Shown in pieces: positions 35,320-45,895 of a stretch of DNA of 64,000 nucleotides. Source of the stretch: Microbaculum marinum (GTDB lineage: Bacteria > Pseudomonadota > Alphaproteobacteria > Rhizobiales > Tepidamorphaceae); NCBI RefSeq assembly GCF_042646165.1, contig NZ_JBHRTC010000019.1; one strand, 5' to 3'. The notes below the pieces were generated by a model. It was not told the DNA's origin. It searched no databases and saw only the letters and a list, made by a program, of their open reading frames with translations. Both the position numbers and the translations under genes were made by a program. Each line of letters begins with the position of its first letter. Position 1 is the stretch's first letter.

Positions 35320-36492
35320 TCAGGCGGCCTTGGCGATTTCGGCCTTGGCGGCGGCGAAGGCCCAATCGATCCAGGGCGTCAAGGCCTCTACATCGGACGT
35401 TTCGATGGTGGCACCACACCAGATTCTCAAACCGGGCGGGGCATCGCGATAGTGCGCGATGTCGTAGGCGACGCCCTCCCGGTCGAGCAGACCGGCGACG
35501 CGCTTGGAAAACGCAGACTGGTCAGCCACCGGCATCGCGGAAATGTCGGGATCGGTGAAGGCCAGGCACACCGAGGTGTTGGAGCGGATCGCAGCATCGG
35601 CTGCCAGGAAGTCGATCCACGGCGTTGCCGCCACCCAGGCGGCGATGGCCGCGGTGTTGGCGTCGGCCCGGGCGACGAGCCCGTCGAGACCGCCGACCGA
35701 TTCCGCCCAGTCCAGCGCATCCAGATAGTCTTCGACGCACAGCATCGACGGGGTGTTGATCGTCTCGCCCTTGAAGACGCCGTCGATCAGCTTGCCGCCC
35801 TTGGTCAGCCGGAAGATCTTCGGCAGCGGCCAGGCCGGCGTGTAGCTTTCCAGCCGCTCGACCGCCCTCGGCGACAGGATCAGCATGCCATGCGCCGCCT
35901 CGCCGCCGAGCGCCTTCTGCCAGGAAAAGGTCGCTACATCGAGCTTTTGCCAGTCGAGCCGCTGGGCGAAGGCCGCCGAGGTCGCATCCGCGATCGTGAG
36001 GCCGGTCCGGTCGGCGGCGATCCAGTCGCCGTCCGGGACGCGCACGCCGGAGGTGGTGCCGTTCCAGGTGAAGACGACGTCGCGGGAGAAATCGACCTCG
36101 CCGAGATCCGGCAGTTCTCCGTAAGGCGCCTTGAGGATGCGGGCGTCGAGGCCGAGCTGCTTGACGACGTCCGTGACCCAGCCCTCGCCGAAGCTCTCCC
36201 AAGCTAGCATGTCGACGCCGCGCTCGCCGAGCAGCGACCACATCGCCATCTCTACGGCCCCGGTATCGGAGGCCGGCACGATGGCAATCTTGTAGTCGGC
36301 GGGAACCTTGAGAACCGAGCGCGTCTGCTCGATGGCCCTGAGGAGGCGCTCCTTGCCAGGCTTGGAGCGGTGCGAGCGCCCGACGAGGGCATCCCGCAAC
36401 AGCTCAGGCGACCAGTTCGGTCGCTTTGAGCAGGGGCCGGAAGAAAAATTCGGATTTGCCGGCCGGATGGCCGGTTTCGTCGATGTGGTCAT
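35320..36492 (-). CDS. serC: Phosphoserine aminotransferase
   Basis: A 390-residue fold-type I PLP enzyme of the alphaproteobacterial SerC type. It transaminates 3-phosphohydroxypyruvate made by SerA. The N-terminal NPNFSSGPCSKRP is characteristic, VVFTWNGTTSGVRVPDG follows, and the PLP lysine is in FSWQKALGGEAAHGML (about residue 197). It lies directly upstream of serA on the same strand, so the order serC-serA forms a serine operon. Confidence 0.96.
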   Translation of the reverse strand: MTTSTKPAIRPANPNFSSGPCSKRPNWSPELLRDALVGRSHRSKPGKERLLRAIEQTRSVLKVPADYKIAIVPASDTGAVEMAMWSLLGERGVDMLAWESFGEGWVTDVVKQLGLDARILKAPYGELPDLGEVDFSRDVVFTWNGTTSGVRVPDGDWIAADRTGLTIADATSAAFAQRLDWQKLDVATFSWQKALGGEAAHGMLILSPRAVERLESYTPAWPLPKIFRLTKGGKLIDGVFKGETINTPSMLCVEDYLDALDWAESVGGLDGLVARADANTAAIAAWVAATPWIDFLAADAAIRSNTSVCLAFTDPDISAMPVADQSAFSKRVAGLLDREGVAYDIAHYRDAPPGLRIWCGATIETSDVEALTPWIDWAFAAAKAEIAKAA

Positions 36493-36697
36493 GTCAGCCT
36501 ACCCTTCCAGATAGAAGCCCCTCGTTGGGGAGGGGTGTCCCACGGATGGACGTAGGCGGGTTCGCAATTTCTGTCAAATGAATTGCATGCGACGTTTCGT
36601 TGCCGCATTGCGACCCTTGGCTGAGCCACGGGTACCGGGGTCGCTCGAAGCCTAGAGCCTTCCGGCAAGGGGCCCGGCTCAATTGGGGTGGGAGGGC

Positions 36698-37051
36698 CTA
36701 TGCCCTCTTGCGCTCACTGGCGCGGCGCAACGCCGCATCCCTGGGCGAAACGATCCCGGCATCAGGATCATTGGCAGTGATCATGGGATGGGGATCGAGC
36801 CAGCCGGACACGTGCGCAGCATTCCTGAACCGCTTGACCGCATCGCCAAATGCTTCCGTGCGGCCCGATTCCAGTGCCTGGATCAGCGCTTCGTGGACAC
36901 CAATCCATTCCGTTGCCTGGTCACCGCCGAACTGCCAGGCCTCTCTTGCGAACTCGATCGCGTTCTCGCAGTCGTCCACCACGATGTATCTGCCGTTTGC
37001 GTGCAATAAGATTGGATCGAACTGCGGGGAAAGGCGATCTTGCATCGCCAT
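36698..37051 (-). CDS. DUF982 family small protein
   Basis: A 117-residue cytosolic protein with the pattern of DUF982, a family largely confined to rhizobia and relatives. An N-terminal strand region (DPILLHANGRYIVV) is followed by AREAW, then VHEALIQALESGRTEAFGDAVKRFRNAAHVSGW. Function unknown; rhizobial genomes carry many copies. It has a short C-terminal basic tail. It is divergent from the ribbon-helix-helix gene at 37296. Confidence 0.75.
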   Translation of the reverse strand: MAMQDRLSPQFDPILLHANGRYIVVDDCENAIEFAREAWQFGGDQATEWIGVHEALIQALESGRTEAFGDAVKRFRNAAHVSGWLDPHPMITANDPDAGIVSPRDAALRRASERKRA

Positions 37052-37295
37052 ATGGTTTCACGCTCCTTTCGCGTCTTTCCGGACCCTCCGGCCAAGACAG
37101 CCACAGGTATCGTTGCGATGTAAGGTAGTACGCCTGGCGTGCGTCGTAGAGTCCCCGCCGACTCACAGGGCGCAGGCGTTTCCCTATGTGACATTGACGG
37201 AACCGACGGTCATGTCGCGTTTTCCGTCACTTACTAACTTGTCGTCAGTTGTGCCTCACACTACATATGACGCTGATGAAATGCCGGGGGCCAGG

Positions 37296-37511
37296 ATGAA
37301 CAGGTCACGCGAGGAACGTCTGCAGATCATGCTGAGCTCGCACGAACGAAAGGCCATCGACGATTGGCGCTTCAGCACGCGCATGCCGAGCCGGGCCGCC
37401 GCGATCCGCGAGTTGCTGCGAAGAGGTCTGAAGGCCGAGGGCTTCGAACTCGCCGACGGCGATACCAAGTCCGGCGACTTCGGCGTCCTGGAAAACGGCA
37501 GCGACGAGTAG
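37296..37511 (+). CDS. Small ribbon-helix-helix-type DNA-binding protein
   Basis: A 71-residue protein. The segment ERLQIMLSSHERKAIDDWRF then SRAAAIRELLRRGL fits an Arc/CopG-type strand-helix-helix fold, usually a homodimeric repressor. ATG 37296 is preceded by CCAGG; the ATG at 37281 would add five residues. The frame is open far upstream without features, so the longer version is rejected. No toxin gene lies next to it. Confidence 0.7.
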   Translation: MNRSREERLQIMLSSHERKAIDDWRFSTRMPSRAAAIRELLRRGLKAEGFELADGDTKSGDFGVLENGSDE

Positions 37512-37526
37512 GCTATCGGACGAATA

Positions 37527-37548
37527 CGGCGGAGCCGCGGCTCCGCCG
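37527..37548. terminator. Perfect palindromic hairpin between convergent genes
   Basis: CGGCGGAGCC and GGCTCCGCCG form a 10-bp stem with GC between, 15 nt after the ribbon-helix-helix stop and 49 nt before the outer-membrane gene's stop. No T tract follows on either strand, so its termination strength is uncertain. Confidence 0.55.
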
Positions 37549-37596
37549 AAACGAGTTCTCCACTCCCGCCCGCACTACCGCATTCGGACAGACAAG

Positions 37597-38355
37597 TCAG
37601 TAGATCAGGTAGCGCAGCCCCACGCGGAACTCGTGTGAGTTGACGTCGTCGATAGCGATACGCCCGCCGATCTGGTCCACCGTCGACACATCCCCCATGG
37701 CCAGGTACCGGTAGTTCACGTCGAGCAGCAGGTTCGAAGTGAGATCGTAGCTCGCACCCGCCGTCGCCGACCAGGCAAAGTTCCACGCGTCCGCGTCGGC
37801 GCCGAATCGGCCCGTCGCCGCCAGGAACGGCGGGTTGTAGCCGGTATAATCCGACAGGCGCAGGTTCGCAGCGCCGATGCCGCCGCCTACATACGGGGTG
37901 AGGCCGGCCCAGTTGCCGAGGTCGATATAGGCGTTTGCCATGACCGTCCAGGCGGAGATGCGTCCCGACTCCAGCGTATAGGGGAGCCCGGGGCAGGCGA
38001 TACAGGCGATCCTTCCGCCGAAATCCGACGGAGCGGCGTAGTCGACCGTCACGTCGGTACGGAACCACTCGTTGAACTTGTAGCCCAGGCCGAAACCGAC
38101 GAGCCAGGCGTCGTCGAGGTCCTGGTCGTAGTAGCCCAGCGTCCCACCGAGGGCGGGTTGGTAGGAGGCGTCGGGACCGGTGTAGGCCCTGTAGCCGACA
38201 TCGCCGCGCAGGTACCAGGAGGACACCACCTCGACCGGCAGGATCGGCTCGAGGAACACGTCGTCCGTCACGTCGGCCGCCTGCGCTCCGCTCCCAATGC
38301 CGAAAATGGTCAAGGCAAAACCCGCGGTCGCGGCAGATTTCATCAGGGCATGCAT
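37597..38355 (-). CDS. Omp25-like outer-membrane beta-barrel protein (copy 1)
   Basis: A 252-residue protein with a signal peptide (to about GAQAAD, residues 24-28). A predicted eight-strand barrel follows: SSWYLRGDVGYRAYTG, FGLGYKFNEWFRTDVTVDY, TPYVGGGIGAANLRL, and a C-terminal aromatic strand HEFRVGLRYLIY ending in Tyr, suited to BAM recognition. This matches the rhizobial Omp25/Omp31 porin-like family. A second copy lies just upstream (38593), with the same gene direction and a shared promoter layout. ATG 38353-38355 or the Met four codons later may be the start. Confidence 0.88.
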   Translation of the reverse strand: MHALMKSAATAGFALTIFGIGSGAQAADVTDDVFLEPILPVEVVSSWYLRGDVGYRAYTGPDASYQPALGGTLGYYDQDLDDAWLVGFGLGYKFNEWFRTDVTVDYAAPSDFGGRIACIACPGLPYTLESGRISAWTVMANAYIDLGNWAGLTPYVGGGIGAANLRLSDYTGYNPPFLAATGRFGADADAWNFAWSATAGASYDLTSNLLLDVNYRYLAMGDVSTVDQIGGRIAIDDVNSHEFRVGLRYLIY

Positions 38356-38440
38356 GGCCGAAACTCCGTCACATCCGTGCCCGCCCCGGGACGCGGGACG
38401 TGGGCGATCATGCTTTCGACGGACTATGCGCAGCCAATCG

Positions 38441-38468
38441 TTAAGGGGCGCTTAACCACGTTCCTTAA
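38441..38468 (-). promoter_or_regulatory. CtrA-type TTAA-N7-TTAAC box before outer-membrane gene copy 1
   Basis: TTAA at 38441, 38452 and 38465. The first pair is exactly TTAA-GGGGCGC-TTAAC, the CtrA consensus; the third follows at 13-nt spacing. The array begins 86 nt before the start-codon end (38355) and matches the array before copy 2 in sequence and position. Confidence 0.65.
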
Positions 38469-38535
38469 CCACGTTCGTTCATGAAGGCCGCGCTTCGAGG
38501 CCGGCCCCTGCCCGTCGTGGCGCAGCCCTGAATGC

Positions 38536-38567
38536 GCGTACGGCGGGCCTGCCGACCCGCCGTACGC
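38536..38567. terminator. Perfect hairpin after outer-membrane gene copy 2
   Basis: A 12-bp perfect stem GCGTACGGCGGG / CCCGCCGTACGC with an 8-nt loop, 26 nt downstream of the copy-2 stop. There is no T tract. It probably ends the copy-2 transcript before the copy-1 promoter. Confidence 0.6.
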
Positions 38568-38592
38568 TGGAACGGTGCGTGTCTGAAATCGG

Positions 38593-39372
38593 CTACAGGA
38601 AACTGTAGCGGAAGCCGAGCATCACGTCGTGCGAGGTGATGTCATTGAAATACATCGGATTGTAGACGGTGTTCGCGCCGTTGAATCCGACCAGGTCGCC
38701 CGTCTGCGCGTCGCCGAGATCGGCGTAGCGGTAGCCCAGTTCGATGGCGAAGGCGGGTGCGATGTTCCACGCCATTCCGGCATACAGTGCCCAGGCGAGA
38801 TCCCAGTTCGGGGCGGCATCCGCATAGGCGATGGCACCGGTCACTGCGTTGATGTCGGTGAAGCCGGTGATCGTGTTGCGCGACGTGCCGATGCCCGCGC
38901 CGACATAGGGCGTCAGCGCATTCCAGGTTCCCAGGTCCAGGAACACGTTGGCCAGGAACAGGGCTTCGGACTTCCTGCCGGAATAGTCGTTGGTGCCGTC
39001 CCAGATGCCGTCGGAATTGAAGTCGTACCTGTCGAAAGCCGAAAAATCGGCGGACGCGCGGTACTCGGCGGTGACGTCGATGCGGAACCAGTCGTTGAAG
39101 CGCCAGCCGACGCCGCCGCCGAAGAACGGCGCCGCGTCGAAGTTTCCCTTCTCCGTGAACTGAACGATCCCGCCCACGTGGAAGAGCGCATTGTCGAGGT
39201 TGCCCAGCTGCTGGTTGCTCGCGCCGACGAAGCCGCGCAGGTACAGTCCGCCAATCGGTACGGGCTCGACATACGGCTCGACGATCTGGACCATGTCGGC
39301 CGCCTGCGACTGTCCCGCCATGGCGACGACGGCCACGCCACCCGCCAGAAGAGCTTTTGCGATTCTAATCAT
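38593..39372 (-). CDS. Omp25-like outer-membrane beta-barrel protein (copy 2)
   Basis: A 259-residue paralogue of the protein at 37597-38355. The signal peptide ends near QSQAAD (residues 22-27). Barrel strands include GGLYLRGFVGASNQQLG, GVGWRFNDWFRIDVTAEYRA, LTPYVGAGIGTSRN and the C-terminal DVMLGFRYSFL ending in Leu after aromatic residues. Tandem duplication with divergence is likely. Like copy 1, it has a TTAA array 86 nt from the start. It is presumably an abundant outer-membrane protein. Confidence 0.88.
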   Translation of the reverse strand: MIRIAKALLAGGVAVVAMAGQSQAADMVQIVEPYVEPVPIGGLYLRGFVGASNQQLGNLDNALFHVGGIVQFTEKGNFDAAPFFGGGVGWRFNDWFRIDVTAEYRASADFSAFDRYDFNSDGIWDGTNDYSGRKSEALFLANVFLDLGTWNALTPYVGAGIGTSRNTITGFTDINAVTGAIAYADAAPNWDLAWALYAGMAWNIAPAFAIELGYRYADLGDAQTGDLVGFNGANTVYNPMYFNDITSHDVMLGFRYSFL

Positions 39373-39457
39373 ACCACTACATCCCGAAAACCGCGGTGAG
39401 CCTCGTGACAGCGCCGTGCTGACAAGTAGGATTGCGGATGATCTTGGCGCTCATTCG

Positions 39458-39498
39458 TTAAATCGGGCTTAACCACGCTCCTTAACCACGTCTGTTAA
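39458..39498 (-). promoter_or_regulatory. CtrA-type TTAA array before outer-membrane gene copy 2
   Basis: TTAA at 39458, 39469, 39482 and 39495: the first pair is TTAA-ATCGGGC-TTAAC (perfect N7 spacing) and the next two follow at 13-nt steps. The phrase CTTAACCACG-TCCTTAACCACGT is shared with the copy-1 array. The distance from the first TTAA to the start codon, 86 nt, is identical for both genes. Confidence 0.65.
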
Positions 39499-39588
39499 TC
39501 AACCGGCCCCGTTCGGGGGCGGTTTTGTCCCATGATTTCGACAATTCCGCCGGTCCGCCGGCCACATCGACAACCGGAGAGAGCACAC

Positions 39589-40758
39589 ATGTCCGACCGT
39601 GATCTGATCCCGAGCCAGCGGCACCTGTTCGACATTCCCCGGGACATGGTCTGGCTGAACTGTGCCTACATGTCGCCGCTGATGAACACGTCGGTTGCGG
39701 CGGGACAGGCGGGAATCCTTGCCAAGGCGCATCCGTGGACGCTGACTCCGCCCGACTTCTTCTCGACCTCCGAGACGGCCAGGACGTCGTTCGGGCGTCT
39801 GATCAACGCCACCGCCGACGACGTCGCGATCGTCCCGTCAGCCTCCTACGGCATCTCGGTGGCGGCGGCCAACTGCCCGGTTTCGGCGGGTCAGGAGATC
39901 GTTCTGCTGGAGGACCAGTTTCCCTCCAACGTCTATTCCTGGCGCCGTCTCGCCGAAGGCCGCGGCGCACGCGTCCGCACCGTCACACGCGCCGAGGCGA
40001 CGGGCGCCAACGGCGCGGTCGACTGGACCGCTGCCCTGGCCGACGCGATCGGTCCCGATACGGCGATCGTGGCGGCGCCGAACTGTCTTTGGACGGACGG
40101 CTCGCTGGTCGATCTCGTCGCCGTCGGGCAGGCGACCCGGAAGCACGGCGCCGCGCTCGTCCTGGACGTGACACAATCCGCCGGGGCCTACCCGATCGAC
40201 GTCGCCGCCGTCCAACCGGACTTCATGGTCGCTGCGAGCTACAAGTGGCTTCTCGGACCCTACGCACTGGGCTTCCTCTACGCCGCGCCACACCGCCAGG
40301 CGGGCCGCCCGATCGAGGAGAACTGGATCGCCCGGGCGGGCTCGGAGAACTTCGCCGGGCTCGTCGACTATCAGGACACCTACCAGCGCGGCGCGCGGCG
40401 CTACGACATGGGGGAACGGTCGAACTTCCACCTGATGCCGATGGCAGTGGCGGCGCTGGAGACGATCCTCGGTTGGGGCGTCGATCGGATCGCCCGCACG
40501 CTCGGCACCCGCAACCGGGAAATCGTGCGGCGGGCCGCCGAACTGGGCTTTTCGACGGCGCCGGAGGATTTCAGGGCGCCGCATTTCCTGGGACTGCGAT
40601 ACGCAGAGGGAATCCCCGACGACCTGTTGCCGCGGCTGGCTGCGGCCGGCGTCCACGTCAGCGTGCGCGGCGACTCGATCCGCGTGACGCCACACCTCTA
40701 CAATGACGCGCACGACGTCGACCGCTTCTTCTCGGCGCTCGAAGAGGCGCTCGCGTAG
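39589..40758 (+). CDS. Class V fold PLP enzyme (aminotransferase / cysteine desulfurase-like)
   Basis: A 389-residue fold-type I PLP protein of the class V group. The N-terminal VWLNCAYMSPLMNTSV, then IVPSASYGISVAAANCPV (cofactor phosphate), the Asp in ALVLDVTQSAGAYPIDV, and the PLP lysine in MVAASYKWLLGPYALGFLY (about residue 220) are present. The pattern resembles kynureninase/isopenicillin-N-epimerase-like proteins; the reaction cannot be stated. GGAGAG lies about 8 nt before ATG 39589. It converges with glmM, 6 nt between stops. Confidence 0.85.
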   Translation: MSDRDLIPSQRHLFDIPRDMVWLNCAYMSPLMNTSVAAGQAGILAKAHPWTLTPPDFFSTSETARTSFGRLINATADDVAIVPSASYGISVAAANCPVSAGQEIVLLEDQFPSNVYSWRRLAEGRGARVRTVTRAEATGANGAVDWTAALADAIGPDTAIVAAPNCLWTDGSLVDLVAVGQATRKHGAALVLDVTQSAGAYPIDVAAVQPDFMVAASYKWLLGPYALGFLYAAPHRQAGRPIEENWIARAGSENFAGLVDYQDTYQRGARRYDMGERSNFHLMPMAVAALETILGWGVDRIARTLGTRNREIVRRAAELGFSTAPEDFRAPHFLGLRYAEGIPDDLLPRLAAAGVHVSVRGDSIRVTPHLYNDAHDVDRFFSALEEALA

Positions 40759-40764
40759 GCGGTC

Positions 40765-42108
40765 TCAGGCAGCGCCTTCGAGTGCCGACACGATATCGCT
40801 GACGACCGACTCGACCAGCCTGGAATCCTCGCCTTCCGCCATCACCCGGATGACCGGCTCGGTGCCGGAGGGCCGGATGACGAGCCGGCCCGCGCCCGCA
40901 AGGCGGCCTTCGCCGGATTCGATCGCCTCCTTCACCAGGCTTGTCTCCAGCGGCTTGCCCGCCTTGTAGCGGACGCTGCGGAGGAGTTGCGGCAGCGGTT
41001 CGAAGCGATGGCAGACCTCGCTGACCGGCTTGCCCGACCGCGACACAACCGCGAGCAGTTGCAGGGCGGCGACAAGACCGTCCCCGGTCGTGGTGAAATC
41101 CGACAGGATGATGTGACCGGACTGCTCGCCGCCGACATTGTACCCGTCGGCCAGCATCGCCTCGAGGACATGCCGGTCGCCGACCGAGGTGCGGACCAGT
41201 TCCAGGCCGATGGAGCCAAGATAGCGCTCCAGGCCGAGGTTCGACATGACGGTCGCCACGATGCCCGGCTGCGACAGCCGACCGTCCTCGTGCCACGACT
41301 GGGCGACCACCGCCATCAGCTGGTCGCCGTCGACGATGCGGCCGTGCTCGTCGACGATGATCACCCGGTCGGCATCGCCGTCGAGGGCGATGCCGATGTC
41401 GGCGCGAACCTCGTGCACCTTGCGGCACAGCGCGTCGGTCGACGTCGAACCGCATTCCTTGTTGATGTTGAATCCGTTCGGATCGACACCGATCGAGACG
41501 ACCTCGGCGCCGAGTTCCCAGAGCGCGTCCGGGGCGACCTTGTAGGCGGCGCCGTTGGCGCAGTCGACCACCACGCGCAGGCCGTCGAGCCGAAGGTCGC
41601 GCGGCAGGGTCCGCTTGGCGAACTCGATGTAGCGCGCGTGTACGCCCTCGATCCGCTTGGCGCGTCCGAGCACGTCGGAGCCGGCGAGATATTCGGACAG
41701 GTCCGAATCGATCAGGGTCTCCATCTGCTCCTCGGCTTCACCGTTCAGCTTGTAGCCTTCGGGGCCGAAGAGCTTGATGCCGTTGTCCTGATAGGCATTG
41801 TGCGAGGCGGAGATCATCACTCCCAGATCGCAACGAAGCGACCGCGTCAGCATGGCGACCGCGGGCGTCGGCATGGGTCCGAGCAGGAAGACGTCCATGC
41901 CGACCGCTGTGAAGCCGGCAACCAGCGCCGACTCGATCATGTAGCCCGACAGGCGGGTGTCCTTGCCGATAACCACCCGGTGACGATGGACACCGCGCCG
42001 GAAGACCGTTCCCGCCGCCATGCCCACCTTGAGGGCGATCTCCGGCGTGATCGGATGGCGGTTGGCCAGACCGCGGATGCCATCGGTTCCGAAATATTTG
42101 CGCGACAT
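40765..42108 (-). CDS. glmM: Phosphoglucosamine mutase
   Basis: A 447-residue enzyme that interconverts glucosamine-6- and -1-phosphate on the way to UDP-GlcNAc for peptidoglycan and LPS. The N-terminal KYFGTDGIRGLAN, the catalytic phosphoserine in VMISASHNAYQDNGIKLFGP (Ser about 101), the metal loop ALDGDADRVI and the C-terminal RPSGTEPVIRVMAEG are all intact. ATG 42106-42108 (MSRKYFG) fits the family; an ATG three codons upstream is possible. In relatives glmM directly follows ftsH; here an amidase gene on the other strand separates them. Confidence 0.97.
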   Translation of the reverse strand: MSRKYFGTDGIRGLANRHPITPEIALKVGMAAGTVFRRGVHRHRVVIGKDTRLSGYMIESALVAGFTAVGMDVFLLGPMPTPAVAMLTRSLRCDLGVMISASHNAYQDNGIKLFGPEGYKLNGEAEEQMETLIDSDLSEYLAGSDVLGRAKRIEGVHARYIEFAKRTLPRDLRLDGLRVVVDCANGAAYKVAPDALWELGAEVVSIGVDPNGFNINKECGSTSTDALCRKVHEVRADIGIALDGDADRVIIVDEHGRIVDGDQLMAVVAQSWHEDGRLSQPGIVATVMSNLGLERYLGSIGLELVRTSVGDRHVLEAMLADGYNVGGEQSGHIILSDFTTTGDGLVAALQLLAVVSRSGKPVSEVCHRFEPLPQLLRSVRYKAGKPLETSLVKEAIESGEGRLAGAGRLVIRPSGTEPVIRVMAEGEDSRLVESVVSDIVSALEGAA

Positions 42109-42311
42109 CGGCCGCACCCCGCTTGTCTTCTACGTTTCTGCCATTTTTTCGCGCGGCATTATGACGGCAACATACTGCCGGAATCTTCAAAAATCATGAG
42201 CAATTGTTTCACGCCGACCTGGCCCGCAACAGCGGGGGCGCTGGCAGGTTTTCTTCCGTTGCGACCGTGCGTACGATCATCAGGCATGGTCTTCGCTGGA
42301 GAAACCGCCGC

Positions 42312-43724
42312 ATGAACCGGTGCTCGGACATTTCGAGTTTCACCGCGCACGAGTTGCTGACGCACTTCCGCCACAGGTCACTCTCCCCTGTCGAGGTCAC
42401 GCGCGACGCACTGGAACGCATCGAGCGTTTCGAACCCCGGATCAACGCGTTCGTCGTCGTCGATTCGGAAGCGGCGCTCGCCGCTGCCCGGGCCTCCGAG
42501 GCGCGCTGGCTGAAAGGCGAGCCGATCGGTCTCGTCGACGGCCTGCCGACGACGATCAAGGACATCGTCGACATGGCCGGCCTTCCGACCCGGTTCGGAT
42601 CGCTCACGACGAGTTCGAAACCGGCCGCCGGGGACGCCCCCGCGGTGGCAAGGCTTCGCGAATGCGGCGCGGTCTTCCTCGGCAAGACGACCTTGCCGGA
42701 ATACGGCTGGATCGGCGCCTGCCACTCGCCGCTGACCGGTATCACCCGCAATCCGTGGAATCTCGAGCGCACCACCGGCGGCTCGTCGGGCGGCGCCGCC
42801 GCGGCGGCCCTGCTCAATCTCGGCGTCCTCCACCACGGCACCGACGCGGCGGGATCGATCAGAATTCCCGCAGCCTTCACGGGCGTGTTCGGCATCAAGC
42901 CAAGTTACGGCCGCGTTCCTGCCTATCCGGCCTCGGTGATGACGACGCTCGCCCATCAGGGGCCGCTGGCGCGCAACGTTCGAGACGCCGCGTTGATGCT
43001 GAGCGTGATGGCACGTCCCGACGCCCGCGACGCGACCGCTTGGACCACGCCCGCGCCGGACTACCGGATCGGCCTCGAAGACGGCGTCCGTGGCCTGCGC
43101 ATCGCCTGGAGCCCGCGGCTCGGCTACGTCCGGACGATCGACGCCGATGTCGAGGCGACGGCGGCAAAGGCCGCGAAGGCGTTCGCCGACCTCGGCGCGA
43201 TCGTCGAAGAGGTCGATCCCGACGGGCCCGATCCGACCGAAATCCTGCTGACGCTCTGGTATTCCGTGTCGGCGGCGGTCATCCTGGCCAAATCCCCCGA
43301 GGATCGCGAAAGGATGGATCCGGGCTATCTGGCCATCGGAGAGCATGGCCGGCGCTTCTCCCTGTTCGACTACCTCCAGGCCCAGAGCCGCCGGGCCGAG
43401 TATCGCAACGCCATGCTGCGGCTTCACGACCGCTACGACCTGCTGCTGACGCCGCAGATGCCGATTCCCGCGATCGAGGCGGGGCGCGTCACGCCTGCCG
43501 ATGGCCGTTTCGGCGAGGACTGGATCAACTGGTCGCCCTACACCTACCCCTTCAACCTGACCCAGCAGCCGGCCGCTTCGATACCCTGCGGCTTTGCGGA
43601 GGACGGCCTGCCCGTGGCCCTGCAGATCGTCGGACCGCCCGGCCGCGACGACCTTGTCCTGCGCGCCGCACGCGCCTACGAGAGCGGGCACCCGATAGCG
43701 ACCCTGTCGGAACCTCGCGGATAG
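42312..43724 (+). CDS. Amidase signature family hydrolase
   Basis: A 470-residue amidase. The Ser-cisSer-Lys triad is visible: Lys in PTTIKDIVDMAG (about residue 81), the Gly/Ser-rich RTTGGSSGGAAAAAL (about 152-166), and the nucleophile Ser in GTDAAGSIRIPAAFTGV (about 181). It would hydrolyse an amide of unknown identity in the cytosol. ATG 42312 lies after a weak GGAGAAACCGCC. It sits on the opposite strand between ftsH and glmM, so it looks like an insertion into that conserved pair. Confidence 0.9.
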   Translation: MNRCSDISSFTAHELLTHFRHRSLSPVEVTRDALERIERFEPRINAFVVVDSEAALAAARASEARWLKGEPIGLVDGLPTTIKDIVDMAGLPTRFGSLTTSSKPAAGDAPAVARLRECGAVFLGKTTLPEYGWIGACHSPLTGITRNPWNLERTTGGSSGGAAAAALLNLGVLHHGTDAAGSIRIPAAFTGVFGIKPSYGRVPAYPASVMTTLAHQGPLARNVRDAALMLSVMARPDARDATAWTTPAPDYRIGLEDGVRGLRIAWSPRLGYVRTIDADVEATAAKAAKAFADLGAIVEEVDPDGPDPTEILLTLWYSVSAAVILAKSPEDRERMDPGYLAIGEHGRRFSLFDYLQAQSRRAEYRNAMLRLHDRYDLLLTPQMPIPAIEAGRVTPADGRFGEDWINWSPYTYPFNLTQQPAASIPCGFAEDGLPVALQIVGPPGRDDLVLRAARAYESGHPIATLSEPRG

Positions 43725-43744
43725 CGGTGTCAGGGGCGCCAACG

Positions 43745-43770
43745 AAAAACCCGGCGCCGAAGCGCCGGGT
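43745..43770 (-). terminator. Rho-independent terminator of ftsH
   Basis: On the minus strand, a 9-bp stem ACCCGGCGC / GCGCCGGGT capped by a TTCG tetraloop is followed by five T (43745-43749), 29 nt past the ftsH stop. Canonical. It may also slow transcripts from the convergent amidase gene. Confidence 0.92.
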
Positions 43771-43798
43771 CATCTGATGTCTCCCGTCTGACCGGCGG

Positions 43799-45733
<1,935 letters not shown>

Positions 45734-45895
45734 CTGTGTCCTGACTGACCCGAAACGGACGAGGATTTTCTAACAGAGTGGGGCCTGACGGCGCTACTGA
45801 TCGTTAAAATAGGTACCAATGGGCGATATGCCAATGATCCACGTCACATCAATGCAATTCGACGTAAACGCCATACCCGCTCATCGCAAACCGTG

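Noticed and set aside
36600..37511. 303-codon version of the ribbon-helix-helix protein
   Set aside because: The upstream part overlaps DUF982 on the other strand and has no motif; only the last 71-76 codons look like a protein.
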